A stretch of DNA of 64,000 bases, taken from positions 3,609 to 67,608 of the forward strand of contig JBDTNL010000014.1 in NCBI GenBank assembly GCA_039933785.1. The letters run 5' to 3'. Positions 42,524 through 51,438 of the stretch are shown in pieces. A model generated the notes under the pieces. It saw only the letters and a program-made list of their open reading frames with translations. It had not been told where the DNA came from and searched no databases. The translations under genes were made by a program, and so were the position numbers. Origin of the DNA: JBDTNL01 sp039933785. GTDB taxonomy: Bacteria; Acidobacteriota; Thermoanaerobaculia; Multivoradales; JAGPDF01. Position 1 is the first letter of the stretch, and every line of letters starts with the position of its first letter.

Positions 42524-44277
42524 GCGCCCCGGCGATCGAGAAGGAGTCGAGCGCGGAAGGCATCAAGCGCGAGAGCGCCGGCCTGCGCGGCGACATCGCG
42601 GCCGAGCTCGCCGCACCCGGCAATCACTTCGAGGAGCACGACAAGCTGCTGCTCAAGTTTCACGGCATCTACCAACAGGACGATCGGGACTCGCGGGCCC
42701 AGGCTCGGGCGCGGGAAGGTGGAGGCAAGAGCTACTCGTTCATGGTGCGAGTGGCGATTCCGGGCGGTGCGCTCGATGCCGAGCAGTACCTCGAGCTCGA
42801 CCGCCTCGCTGGGCAATTCGCGAACGGTTCGCTGCGGCTCACCACGCGGCAAGGCGTGCAGTTTCACGGCGTGCTCAAGGGCGATCTGAAGCCGGCGATC
42901 TCGCGCATCGATCAGGTGCTGCTCACTACGCTCGCGGCGTGCGGCGACGTTAGGCGAAATGTGATGGCTTGCCCGGCACCGCTTGCGGACCCGGCGCATC
43001 GCGCGGTGCAGGAGCTCGCGCGCGCCATCGCCCGCGACCTCGAGCCACGGAGCCGCGCCTACCATCAGATCTGGCTGGACGGGGAGCGGCTCCAAGCGGA
43101 GTCGCCCGGCGAAACCGTCGAGCCCTTCTATGGCACGCAGTACCTGCCGCGCAAGTTCAAGATTGCGGTGGCGCTCGACCGCGATAACTGCGTCGACGTG
43201 TACGCCTCGGACTGCGGGCTCATCGGGGTGAGCGAAGGCGGCCACGGTGGCCTGGTGATGGGCTACAACCTCATCGCCGGCGGCGGTCTCGGCCTGACGC
43301 ACAACAAGCCGGATACGTTCGCGCGACTCGCGACCGTTCTGGGTTCCGTCGCCCCGGTGCAGGCCGTCGAGGCGGTGCGCGCGGTGGCGGCGATCTTCCG
43401 CGACCACGGCAATCGCGCGGATCGACGGCACGCGCGGCTCAAGTACTTGATCGAGGAGTGGGGCGTCGCCAAGTTTCGGGCGGAGCTGCTCGTCCGCCTC
43501 GGTTGGCGCCTGCGCGAGCCGCTGCCGGTGGGCGAGCCCGACCAACACGATCACCTCGGCACGCACGAGCAGGGCGATGGGAAGGTTTTCCTCGGGGTGC
43601 ACGTCGAGAGCGGCCGCATCGCCGATCGCGGCGAGAGCTTGCTGCGCACCGGACTCCGTGCGGTGATCGAGCGCTTTCGACCGGGTGTCCGCGTGACGCC
43701 GATGCAGAGCCTGCTGCTCACCGATCTCGAACCATCGGACGTTGCTGGGATTCGAGCTGAGCTCGCGGCGCACGGCGTTGCCGACGTCGTCGAGACCCCG
43801 GGCTTGAGCGCGGTGCGGCGCTACGCGATGGCCTGCCCGGCGCTGCCGACATGTGGGCTGGCGCTTACCGATGCCGAACGCGCCTTGCCTGGCGTAGTGA
43901 CCGACCTCGAGCGTGAGCTCGGGCAGCTGGGCGTCGCCGACCTGCCGCTCACCGTGCGGATGACCGGCTGCCCGAACGGCTGCGCGCGGCCGTACAACGC
44001 CGACATTGGAATCGTCGGCCGCAAACCGGGGGTGTACCACGTGCTGGTCGGCGGTGGGCTGAGTGGCGATCGATTGGCGGATCTCTTCGCCGCCGACGTA
44101 CCGGTCGAACGCATCGGCGAGGTCCTCCGGCCGCTCTTCAAACGGTTCGCCGCCGAACGCCAGCCTGGCGAAGGGTTGAGCGACTACTACCAGCGAGCGT
44201 TGGGCAGGGTGGAGGAGCGCCACCTGCTCACCGGCCGCGAGGCACCTACCGCATCGCGATTCGCGGAGCCCTCGTGA
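42520..44277 (+). CDS. Ferredoxin-type sulfite/nitrite reductase hemoprotein
   Basis: 585 residues. Two ferredoxin-like half-domains (about 65-150 and 320-400) and two siroheme/[4Fe-4S] domains. The cluster cysteines are in MACPALPTCGLALTDAER and MTGCPNGCARPYNADIGIVG; an RRNVMACPAPL and QYLPRKFKIAVALDRDNCVDVYASD are characteristic of the sulfite reductase branch. It reduces sulfite to sulfide by six electrons, using a ferredoxin-like donor that is not encoded nearby; no CysJ flavoprotein is in the window. The start overlaps the cysH stop by ATGA and the end overlaps the cbiX-like start by GTGA. Confidence 0.92.
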   Translation: MSAPAIEKESSAEGIKRESAGLRGDIAAELAAPGNHFEEHDKLLLKFHGIYQQDDRDSRAQARAREGGGKSYSFMVRVAIPGGALDAEQYLELDRLAGQFANGSLRLTTRQGVQFHGVLKGDLKPAISRIDQVLLTTLAACGDVRRNVMACPAPLADPAHRAVQELARAIARDLEPRSRAYHQIWLDGERLQAESPGETVEPFYGTQYLPRKFKIAVALDRDNCVDVYASDCGLIGVSEGGHGGLVMGYNLIAGGGLGLTHNKPDTFARLATVLGSVAPVQAVEAVRAVAAIFRDHGNRADRRHARLKYLIEEWGVAKFRAELLVRLGWRLREPLPVGEPDQHDHLGTHEQGDGKVFLGVHVESGRIADRGESLLRTGLRAVIERFRPGVRVTPMQSLLLTDLEPSDVAGIRAELAAHGVADVVETPGLSAVRRYAMACPALPTCGLALTDAERALPGVVTDLERELGQLGVADLPLTVRMTGCPNGCARPYNADIGIVGRKPGVYHVLVGGGLSGDRLADLFAADVPVERIGEVLRPLFKRFAAERQPGEGLSDYYQRALGRVEERHLLTGREAPTASRFAEPS

Positions 44278-45095
44278 TCGCCGGCCAGGTGTCTTCCCGG
44301 TGTTCCCGGCCGAGCGCCCTCGTGCTGGCGGCCCACGGCTGCGGCGACGCCTCCGATGCCAATGCACGTGTGCGCCTCCTGGCACGGCTGCTCGCGAGCC
44401 AGGAGCCCGGGCGACAAGTGGTCGTCGCGTTCGAGCTCGGGTCGCCGACGTTCCGCGACGCGCTCGGCGAGCTCGACCTTGAACGAGCTGGACATCGTGT
44501 GCAAGTGGTGCCGATCATGGCGGCGGCCGGCTTCTTCACCCGACAGCGTCTGCCTGAGGCATTCGCCGCCCGCGCCCAGGCTCTTCATGTGGAGGTGCGC
44601 ATCACGACTCCCTTGGGGAGCCACGCGGCCGTGATCTTGGGGGCCGTGGCCCGGACGGCGGCGCGCTTGCGGTCGCTTGGACCGGACGTTGCCGCTGGCC
44701 ACACCGCGGTACTGGTGGCGGGTCACGGGACCGTCCGCGATTCTCGCAGCGGCGCCTCGACCATGAGCCTGGTGGGCGAGCTGCGTCGCTCCCAGCCTGG
44801 CCTTCGCGTCGTTGGAGCGTTCCTGGATCAAGAGCCGAGGCTGGAAACGGTGGCTGCCGAGCTCTCGGCGAGGCGGCTGATCGTGGTGCCCTACCTGTTC
44901 GGCGGCGGGGCTCATCTGCAGCGGGACCTCGGAGCGCGGCTGGACGGCAGCGGGCCGGAAGTCTTGATCGAGCCAGCGCTATCGGACGCTCCGGCGCTAC
45001 CGGCAGCGCTCGCCGCAGTCACCGATCTCGCTGTCTGGAGGGAACCCCGCACCGTCGTCGCACCGATGGCTCGGTGGCTCAGGAGGGTGTCGTGA
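44274..45095 (+). CDS. CbiX/SirB-like sirohydrochlorin chelatase
   Basis: 273 residues from GTG 44274. Two CbiX half-repeats: LVLAAHGCGDASDANARVRLLARLL with H about 21, and AVLVAGHGTVRDSRSGASTMSLVGELR with H about 155, each ending in a VVP-type strand (VVPIMAAAGFFTRQRLPEAF and VVPYLFGGGAHLQRDL). These are the metal-binding histidines of chelatases. Together with the SUMT-HemD protein encoded next it would make siroheme for the sulfite reductase encoded before it. The precorrin-2 dehydrogenase step is not encoded in the window. Confidence 0.85.
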   Translation: MIAGQVSSRCSRPSALVLAAHGCGDASDANARVRLLARLLASQEPGRQVVVAFELGSPTFRDALGELDLERAGHRVQVVPIMAAAGFFTRQRLPEAFAARAQALHVEVRITTPLGSHAAVILGAVARTAARLRSLGPDVAAGHTAVLVAGHGTVRDSRSGASTMSLVGELRRSQPGLRVVGAFLDQEPRLETVAAELSARRLIVVPYLFGGGAHLQRDLGARLDGSGPEVLIEPALSDAPALPAALAAVTDLAVWREPRTVVAPMARWLRRVS

Positions 45096-46633
45096 CCGCC
45101 GGCAGTGTCAGCCTGGTCGGCGCCGGCCCGGGCGATCCCGGCCTCATCACCCGCCGAGGGCTCGAGCTCCTGCGCGCGGCGCAAGTCGTGGTGCACGATC
45201 GCCTGGTGGGGCGCGAGCTGCTCCTGGAGGCTCCGCCCGAGGCGCGCCTCGTCGATGCCGGGAAGGCGCCCGGGCGTGTTCCGTTGGACCAGGTGACGAT
45301 CAACGATTTGCTGATTGCGGAGGCGCGGTCCGGACATCGCGTGGTGCGCCTGAAGGGCGGCGATCCCTTCGTCTTTGGCCGCGGGTTCGAAGAGCTCCTA
45401 GCCTGCCGCGAAGCCGGCGTGCGGTGCGAAGTCGTGCCGGGAGTGAGCAGCGCGATCGCCGGACCCGCCGCGGCCGGCATTCCGGTCACCTTGCGTGGCG
45501 TGGCGCGCAGCTTCGCGGTCATGACCGCCCAGACGGGCGCCAGCGCCTTGGCCGATGCCCAGGGCGGTCCCAACTGGCCCGCTCTGGCTCGCACCGACAC
45601 ACTCGTGATCCTGATGGGCGGCACACAGCTCAAGGGGGTCCGGGGCGCGCTGCTCGACGCGGGCAGGTCGCCCCAGACGCCGGTCGCGATCGTCGAGTCG
45701 GCGACCTTGCCACGGCAACGGGTGACGCGCGCGACGCTCGCAACTCTCGGACGAGTGGAGCCGGGAGCGGGAGCCCCGGCGGTGCTGGTGGTAGGGGAGG
45801 TGGCCCGCTTCGCGAGAACGCACGAAGACGGCGAAAGCCGAGCGCTCACGGGCCGGCGAGTTGTCGTCACTCGGCCCCTCCGTTCGGCGTCAGCGGTCGC
45901 GGGGCAACTCAGGCGCCGAGGCGCGGAGGTGATCGTCTGCCCGCTTATCCGCATCGAATACCGCAAACCACGCAAGCCGCACCATCTCGAGCGCGAAATT
46001 TTCAGCGCCGCGGTCCAGAGCGGCCAGGAACCGTGGATCGTGTTCACTTCGCGACACGGTGTAGTTGGCTTCTGGGCTGCCCTGCGTGCTGCCGGCGGGG
46101 ACGCGCGCTCGTGCGCGGGCGCTCGTCTGGCCGTAGTCGGACCGCGGACCGGCGAGGCGCTCGGCGAGATCGGCCTGACGCCCGACCTCGTCGCCGATCC
46201 GGGCCGCGCCGAAGCCCTGATCGAAATCCTCGCGCCGCAAGTCGCCGGAGCGGAGGTCCTCTTTCCCTGTGGCACGCTGGCCCGCCGCGAGGTGGCGGCG
46301 GGACTGCGGGCGGCCGGCGCCAAGGTGCGCGAGCTGGTGGTCTACAACACCTTGCCCGAGCGCCCGGACGCGGCGGCTGCGGCCGAGATTCAACGTGGCG
46401 TCGACGCGGTCCTGTTCCACAGCCCAAGCGCGGTTCGGGCGTGGGTCGCCGCGCGGCTGGCGCCCGTTCGGGTCCTGGTTGCCTGCCTCGGAGAAGAAAC
46501 GGCGGACGTCGCCCGGCGATCGGGTCTGGAGCCCGAAATCGTCGCCGAGGAGCACTCCGATGACGGGCTGATCGCCGCTCTCGAAGCCCACTTCGCGCCG
46601 TCAACGGCGCGGAGCCAGGCGAGCCGCACCTGA
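45092..46633 (+). CDS. Fused uroporphyrinogen-III C-methyltransferase/uroporphyrinogen-III synthase
   Basis: 513 residues from GTG 45092 (AGGAGG 5 nt upstream, GTGA overlap with the previous gene). SUMT domain about 1-255: VSLVGAGPGDPGLITRRGLELL, VVRLKGGDPFVFGRGFEE, VPGVSSAIAGPAAAGIPVTLRG and VILMGGTQL. HemD domain about 260-505: RRVVVTRPLRSASAVAGQLRRRGAEV, WIVFTSRHGVVGFWAAL and VLFHSPSAVRAW. The pair makes uroporphyrinogen III and its dimethylated form, precorrin-2, the siroheme precursor. Such SUMT-HemD fusions are common in Acidobacteriota and other phyla. Confidence 0.92.
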   Translation: MTAGSVSLVGAGPGDPGLITRRGLELLRAAQVVVHDRLVGRELLLEAPPEARLVDAGKAPGRVPLDQVTINDLLIAEARSGHRVVRLKGGDPFVFGRGFEELLACREAGVRCEVVPGVSSAIAGPAAAGIPVTLRGVARSFAVMTAQTGASALADAQGGPNWPALARTDTLVILMGGTQLKGVRGALLDAGRSPQTPVAIVESATLPRQRVTRATLATLGRVEPGAGAPAVLVVGEVARFARTHEDGESRALTGRRVVVTRPLRSASAVAGQLRRRGAEVIVCPLIRIEYRKPRKPHHLEREIFSAAVQSGQEPWIVFTSRHGVVGFWAALRAAGGDARSCAGARLAVVGPRTGEALGEIGLTPDLVADPGRAEALIEILAPQVAGAEVLFPCGTLARREVAAGLRAAGAKVRELVVYNTLPERPDAAAAAEIQRGVDAVLFHSPSAVRAWVAARLAPVRVLVACLGEETADVARRSGLEPEIVAEEHSDDGLIAALEAHFAPSTARSQASRT

Positions 46634-46701
46634 CGCGTTGCCTGATGGATTGACCGCTGGACCATCCGGCGCATCCGCCGCGTGGATTTGCACTGGAGAT
46701 C

Positions 46702-48417
46702 ATGATGTCGATTCTCGAAGCGAGTACCAAGACCGAGCTTCGCTCCCTGCTCGTCGGGGCCGAAGCCGCAACCGCGCTGCGCAACGAGGCGCTGCATTTG
46801 AAATCCTGGGACCTGGATTCTCGACAGACCTGCGATCTCGAGCTTCTGCTCAACGGCGGATTCACTCCGCTCGGTGGCTTCCTGGGGCGCCAAGACTACG
46901 AATCGGTGCTTCAACGATCGCGGCTGGTCGACGGCACGCTGTGGCCGATTCCCGTCACCCTCGACGTCGATAAGGAGTTCGCCGCCGGTCTTGCGCTCGG
47001 CGAGCGCATCGTGCTCCGCCACGCCGAGGGCATGGCGCTCGCGGTGCTCACGGTGAGCGATCGCTGGACACCGGATCGGGCGGCGGAGGCTCGCGCCGTC
47101 CTGGGCAGCGACGATGAAGCGCATCCGGAAGCCTTCCGGTTACTCAGGGTCTCTCGCGCTGTGTATTTGGGGGGCAGGGTCGAAGGGATCGAAGCATCGC
47201 CGCACCATACGTTTCGGCACCTGCGGCAGGGGCCGGGCGAGGTGCGCGCCGAGATCGAGCGCCGCGGCCTCGAGCGCGTGGTCGCCTTCCAAACCCGCAA
47301 TCCCCTGCATCGCGCGCACGTCGAGCTCATTCGGCGAGCGGCCGAGGCAGTCGACGCGACCGTGCTGCTGCACCCCGTGGTGGGCAGGACGAAACCCGGC
47401 GACATCGACTACTTCACTCGCGTGCGCTGCTATCAGGCCGTGCTGCCACATCTTGGAAGCGGCGCCTTGCTTAGCCTGCTTCCGCTCGCCATGCGCATGG
47501 CCGGTCCGCGGGAGGCGGTGTGGCACGCCATCTTGCGGCGGAACTTCGGCGCGACTCACTTCGTGGTTGGGCGCGATCACGCGGGACCGGGGAGAGACAG
47601 CGCCGGCCGGCCGTTCTACCATCCCGACGCGGCCCGGCAGCTCGCCGAGCAGCACGCGCCGGAGGTCGGCATCGAGATCATCTCGTCGGAGGAGCTGGTC
47701 TATTGCGGCGAACTCGGCGACTACCTGCCGGGCTCGCAGGTGAAGCCGGGCAGCGAAGTGCTGTCGCTTTCGGGCACGGAGTTCCGCAAGCGTCTGCGCG
47801 AAGGGGCCGAGATTCCGGAATGGTTCTCCTACGAAGAGGTGGTGCGGGTGCTTCGCCGCCAACATCCACCGCGGAGCGCCCAGGGCTTCACCGTCTTCTT
47901 CACCGGGCTTTCGGGCGCGGGCAAGTCGACGATCGCCAACATCCTGGTCGCCAGGCTTACCGAGGAGGGCAGCCGGCCGGTGACGCTTCTCGACGGCGAT
48001 CTGGTGCGCAAGAACCTGTCGAGCGAGCTCGGCTTTTCACGCCAGCACCGCGATCTCAACATCCTCCGCATAGGTTTCGTCGCCAACGAGATCACCCGGA
48101 ATGGCGGCGCCGCGGTGTGCGCCCCGATCGCGCCCTACGCCCCGGCCCGGCGACAGGTGCGCCAGTGCATCGAGGAGCACGGCGGCTTCGTCGAGGTCCA
48201 CGTTGCCACCTCGATCGAGGTCTGCGAAAGCCGCGACCGCAAGGGGCTCTACGCCAAGGCGCGCGCGGGACTGGTGAAGGGATTCACGGGTATCGACGAT
48301 CCGTACGACGTGCCCGAGCACGCCGAGCTGGTCATTGACGCGGGCAGCGTGCCGCCGGAAGAGGCCGCGGAGCAGATCCTGCGGTTCCTAGTGCACGAGG
48401 GCTACTTGCCGCTGTAG
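46702..48417 (+). CDS. Bifunctional sulfate adenylyltransferase/APS kinase (Sat-CysC)
   Basis: 571 residues. GGAG before ATG 46705 fits better than before 46702, so the first Met may be residue 2. Sat part about 1-385: N-terminal PUA-like domain, then FQTRNPLHRAH at residues 196-206, GRTKPGDIDY, GRDHAGPGRDSAG and LSGTEFRKRLREG. APS-kinase part about 390-571: Walker A GLSGAGKST near 402-410, DGDLVRKNLSSELGFSRQHRDLNI, APIAPY and KGLYAKARAGLVKGFTGIDDPY. It forms APS from sulfate and ATP, then PAPS. The 68-bp gap upstream carries no gene. Confidence 0.95.
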   Translation: MMSILEASTKTELRSLLVGAEAATALRNEALHLKSWDLDSRQTCDLELLLNGGFTPLGGFLGRQDYESVLQRSRLVDGTLWPIPVTLDVDKEFAAGLALGERIVLRHAEGMALAVLTVSDRWTPDRAAEARAVLGSDDEAHPEAFRLLRVSRAVYLGGRVEGIEASPHHTFRHLRQGPGEVRAEIERRGLERVVAFQTRNPLHRAHVELIRRAAEAVDATVLLHPVVGRTKPGDIDYFTRVRCYQAVLPHLGSGALLSLLPLAMRMAGPREAVWHAILRRNFGATHFVVGRDHAGPGRDSAGRPFYHPDAARQLAEQHAPEVGIEIISSEELVYCGELGDYLPGSQVKPGSEVLSLSGTEFRKRLREGAEIPEWFSYEEVVRVLRRQHPPRSAQGFTVFFTGLSGAGKSTIANILVARLTEEGSRPVTLLDGDLVRKNLSSELGFSRQHRDLNILRIGFVANEITRNGGAAVCAPIAPYAPARRQVRQCIEEHGGFVEVHVATSIEVCESRDRKGLYAKARAGLVKGFTGIDDPYDVPEHAELVIDAGSVPPEEAAEQILRFLVHEGYLPL

Positions 48418-48423
48418 AACGAG

Positions 48424-48450
48424 GGCGCCGGGCCGCGCGAGCCCGGCGCC
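48424..48450. terminator. Hairpin between convergent sat-cysC and cytochrome c genes
   Basis: GGCGCCGGG, a 9-nt loop, then CCCGGCGCC: a perfect 9-bp stem with no T-tract. It lies between the stop of the sat-cysC gene (48417) and the stop of the cytochrome c gene (48458), where a bidirectional terminator is expected. Confidence 0.5.
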
Positions 48451-48457
48451 GCGGATT

Positions 48458-49033
48458 TCAGTCGTGAGTTCCCGATCTCGGGATGGAGCGCAGGTACTCC
48501 CAGATCGCACGCAGGTCGCGGTCGCTGTAATTTTTGAACGCCGGCCAGGGCATGACTTGCAGCAGCGGGCCCATCTCGGGATGCTTGTGGTCGAGATCGA
48601 TCCCGGTCCGGATCACGAGCCTGAATTGAGCGAAGGTCAATCCCGCGGGAAGGCCGTTTTCCTCAGGGGTCAAGTTACGCGAGGTGAACGGCCCGAAGTG
48701 CTGTCCGCCGGCTAAGTAGCCCTCGGGATTCACGACGCCGGGCTGGCCAAGGAAGGGATCGTGGCCGGTGACGAAGGGTTGCAGCGTATGGCAGTCGTTA
48801 CAGCCGCCGGCATTCACGAGGTAACTGCCGAGGCCGATGAGATTGTGCACGGCCGGGCCGTGCTGAGTGAGCGGAACCGGCGCCACGCGATAGCCGAGGT
48901 CGATGCGGGCGAGCTCGGGATCCTGGGGCAGCGGTGGCGCCGCGGCGAAGAGATCCTCGATAACTATCGAGGAGGCGACGAGAGCGAACGACAAAACGAG
49001 GAGCGTCGAAAACGAAATGCGCTTCCGAACCAT
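48458..49033 (-). CDS. Exported monoheme cytochrome c domain protein
   Basis: 191 residues from ATG 49033 with AAAGGAG upstream. N-terminal signal or anchor (STLLVLSFALVASSIVI). Heme motif CNDCH at about residue 77 (GGCNDCHTLQ), an MGPLLQVMPWPAFKNY that could give the Met axial ligand, and a closing LRAIWEYLRSIP helix as in class I cytochromes. It probably transfers electrons in the periplasm. The gene follows pgl after 59 bp in a run of minus-strand genes. Association with sugar oxidation is unclear and positional only. Confidence 0.85.
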   Translation of the reverse strand: MVRKRISFSTLLVLSFALVASSIVIEDLFAAAPPLPQDPELARIDLGYRVAPVPLTQHGPAVHNLIGLGSYLVNAGGCNDCHTLQPFVTGHDPFLGQPGVVNPEGYLAGGQHFGPFTSRNLTPEENGLPAGLTFAQFRLVIRTGIDLDHKHPEMGPLLQVMPWPAFKNYSDRDLRAIWEYLRSIPRSGTHD

Positions 49034-49092
49034 GCCGATCTCCTTTGGAAGTGGAACGCCGTACTCCACGCTAGCGCCGAAAGTCGGGCCTG

Positions 49093-49836
49093 TCAAAGTC
49101 GCGCGGCGGCCTCGGCGTCGAGCAGGAAGATCAGTTCGCCCGTCGTGGGCCGCACGTGAGCCGAAGGCAGCGCCGGATCCCGCTCGCGCAGGAGACGCCG
49201 GGCGATCTCGGCCTTTTCCGTGCCGGTGACGAGGAAGACCACCTGACGGGCGGCATCGAGCACCGGGTAGGTCAGGGTGATCCGGTGGGTGTGGAACGAG
49301 GACACCCAGGTCGCCGCGACCAGGCGCTCGTGCTCATCGAGCGCACTGCTCCCGGGGAATAACGATGCCGTGTGGCCGTCAGGACCGAGGCCGAGAAGCA
49401 CGAGGTCGAACGCGGGCAGTGTGCCCGGTGCGAGATAGAAGAAGCTCCGCAGCATGGACTCGTACGCCGCGGCTCCGCTTTCCGGCGGCACGGTTTCGGC
49501 GGCGATGCGATGCACGTTGTCCGATGGAATTGCCGCTCCGGCTAGCGCCGCCATCGCGTTGTGATAGTTGCTGTCGGCGTGATCGGGAGGCACACAGCGC
49601 TCGTCGCCCCAAAAGAGATGCACGCGGGTCCAGTCGAGCGGTGCCCGATCGGGAGTCGTTGTCGTCAGGCTCCGGTAGAGATCGTTAGGAGTGCGGCCAC
49701 CCGATAAGGCAACCGTGAAGCGGCCGCGTTCGGCGATCGACTGCGCGGCTGTGGCGCGGAAGAGCTGGTCCGCGGCCAGGACCACCGCGGCCGGGCTCGG
49801 TAGCACCTCGATCGACGGTTCGTCGGCGGAGCGCAC
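49093..49836 (-). CDS. pgl: 6-phosphogluconolactonase
   Basis: 247 residues from GTG 49836, 5 bp after the zwf stop; a longer frame reading into zwf is rejected. Family landmarks: VALSGGRTPNDLYRSL, WTRVHLFWGDERCVPPDHADSNYHNAM, FDLVLLGLGPDGHTASLFPGS and VFLVTGTEKAEIARRL. It hydrolyses 6-phosphogluconolactone, the second step of the oxidative pentose phosphate path. Works with the zwf product encoded just upstream in the same transcript. Confidence 0.93.
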   Translation of the reverse strand: MRSADEPSIEVLPSPAAVVLAADQLFRATAAQSIAERGRFTVALSGGRTPNDLYRSLTTTTPDRAPLDWTRVHLFWGDERCVPPDHADSNYHNAMAALAGAAIPSDNVHRIAAETVPPESGAAAYESMLRSFFYLAPGTLPAFDLVLLGLGPDGHTASLFPGSSALDEHERLVAATWVSSFHTHRITLTYPVLDAARQVVFLVTGTEKAEIARRLLRERDPALPSAHVRPTTGELIFLLDAEAAARL

Positions 49837-49841
49837 GGTCG

Positions 49842-51410
49842 CTACTTCTTGACCGGCTCGACGTTGCGCCAGCGCCGGCCGTCGCGCGCCATGAGCTCGT
49901 CGGCCTCGGCCGGACCCCAAGTGCCGGCGGCGTAGTTCGGAAAGCCGCGGGTCGGCAACGCCGCCCAGACGTCGAGCACCGGCTGCAGCACGCGCCAGCC
50001 CGCCTCGACGGCATCGGCGCGCTGGAACAGCGTCGAGTCGCCCTTCATGCATTCGTAGAGCAAGGTCTCGTAGCCGGTCGACGGCGTGGTGCCAAAGTAG
50101 TCGGCATAGTCGAAGCTCATGTCGACCGCCCCGAGCTCGAGCGTCGGCCCCGGCACCTTGGCGCCGAAGCGCAGTGAGATGCCTTCGTCCGGTTGCACGT
50201 GGATGACCAGGAGGTTGTTGTGCAGCGCCTCGACCTCGGTCCGGCGGAAGAGACTGAGCGGCGCGGCGCGGAAGCGAATGGCGATCTCCGACACGCGATG
50301 CTTCAAGCGCTTGCCGGTGCGGAGGTAGAACGGCACTCCTGCCCAGCGCCAGTTGTCGATCAACACTTTGAGGGCGGCGAACGTCTCGGTCTTCGAATCG
50401 GCCGCGACCTGCGGCTCGGCGCGATAGGCCGGGACGAGTGTAGGCGCTCCGTGCAACTCGAGCGTGCCTTCGCCGTACTGACCGCGCACTGTCCTTTGCA
50501 GAACGTCCTCGGGATCGATCGGTTGCACCGCGTTCAGCAACTTCGCTTTCTCGTCGCGGACGGCCTCGCCGGCGAAGGAGATCGGCGGTTCCATGGCGAC
50601 CAGCGCCATGAGCTGGAAGATGTGATTCGCCACCATGTCGCGCAATGCGCCGGCACCTTCGTAGTAGCCGCCGCGGAGCTCGACGCCGACCGACTCGGCG
50701 ACCGTGATCTGCACATGGTCGACGTAGCGACGGTTCCAGATCGGCTCGAAGATGCCGTTCGCAAAGCGGAACACCAGGATGTTCTGCACCGTTTCTTTGC
50801 CGAGATAGTGATCGATGCGGAAAATCTGACGCTCGTCGAGTGTCGCCCGCAGCAGCTTGTCGAGCACCTTCGCCGAGTCGAGATCGTGGCCGAAGGGCTT
50901 CTCGATGACCACACGGCGGAAGGCGTGATCGTCCATCTTCACCATGCCGGCCTCACCCAGACGGCTGACGATGGTGCCGAAGAGAGTCGGCGGGACGGCG
51001 AGATAGAAAATGGCGTTGCCGGCCGTCTTGTGCTTCGTTTCGCAGTCCAGGAGGAGCTGCTTGATGCGGTCGTACGTCGCCGGATCGTCGAAGTTGCCGG
51101 CTATGTAGTAGATCCGTTCGGCCAGGCGGTGCCAGATGTCGAGGTCGATGGGCTCTTCCAGGAACTCGGGCAGATCGCGTTCGAGCTTCAAGCGGAACGC
51201 CTCGCCCTGGAGGTCGGTCGATGCGGTGCCAACAACCGCGAACTCCTTGGGTAGAAGCCCAGCCTTCTCGAGGTAGTAGAGCGCGGGAATGAGCTTGCGC
51301 TTGGTGAGGTCGCCCGAGGCCCCGAAGATCACCATCGCGCAGGGCGGCGGTGCCGAGGGCGTCTTGTGCGTGCCGAGAGTGGCTTCCGAAACGTCCTGGC
51401 TCTTGATCAT
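49842..51410 (-). CDS. zwf: Glucose-6-phosphate 1-dehydrogenase
   Basis: 522 residues. Nucleotide-binding [21 protein letters not shown] near residues 27-47, the active-site signature [22 protein letters not shown] around 200-221, and [15 protein letters not shown] at about 170. Full-length for the family. It oxidises glucose 6-phosphate to 6-phosphogluconolactone with NAD(P). The gene follows pgi by 28 bp and precedes pgl by 5 bp, so pgi-zwf-pgl form an operon with a cytochrome c gene at the end. Confidence 0.95.
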   Translation of the reverse strand: MIKSQDVSEATLGTHKTPSAPPPCAMVIFGASGDLTKRKLIPALYYLEKAGLLPKEFAVVGTASTDLQGEAFRLKLERDLPEFLEEPIDLDIWHRLAERIYYIAGNFDDPATYDRIKQLLLDCETKHKTAGNAIFYLAVPPTLFGTIVSRLGEAGMVKMDDHAFRRVVIEKPFGHDLDSAKVLDKLLRATLDERQIFRIDHYLGKETVQNILVFRFANGIFEPIWNRRYVDHVQITVAESVGVELRGGYYEGAGALRDMVANHIFQLMALVAMEPPISFAGEAVRDEKAKLLNAVQPIDPEDVLQRTVRGQYGEGTLELHGAPTLVPAYRAEPQVAADSKTETFAALKVLIDNWRWAGVPFYLRTGKRLKHRVSEIAIRFRAAPLSLFRRTEVEALHNNLLVIHVQPDEGISLRFGAKVPGPTLELGAVDMSFDYADYFGTTPSTGYETLLYECMKGDSTLFQRADAVEAGWRVLQPVLDVWAALPTRGFPNYAAGTWGPAEADELMARDGRRWRNVEPVKK

Positions 51411-51438
51411 GCGGGCTCCGGACTGGCGGTGATTGCGA

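Noticed and set aside
42427..44385. 652-residue minus-strand open frame
   Set aside because: Antisense to the sulfite reductase gene, whose siroheme motifs are intact.
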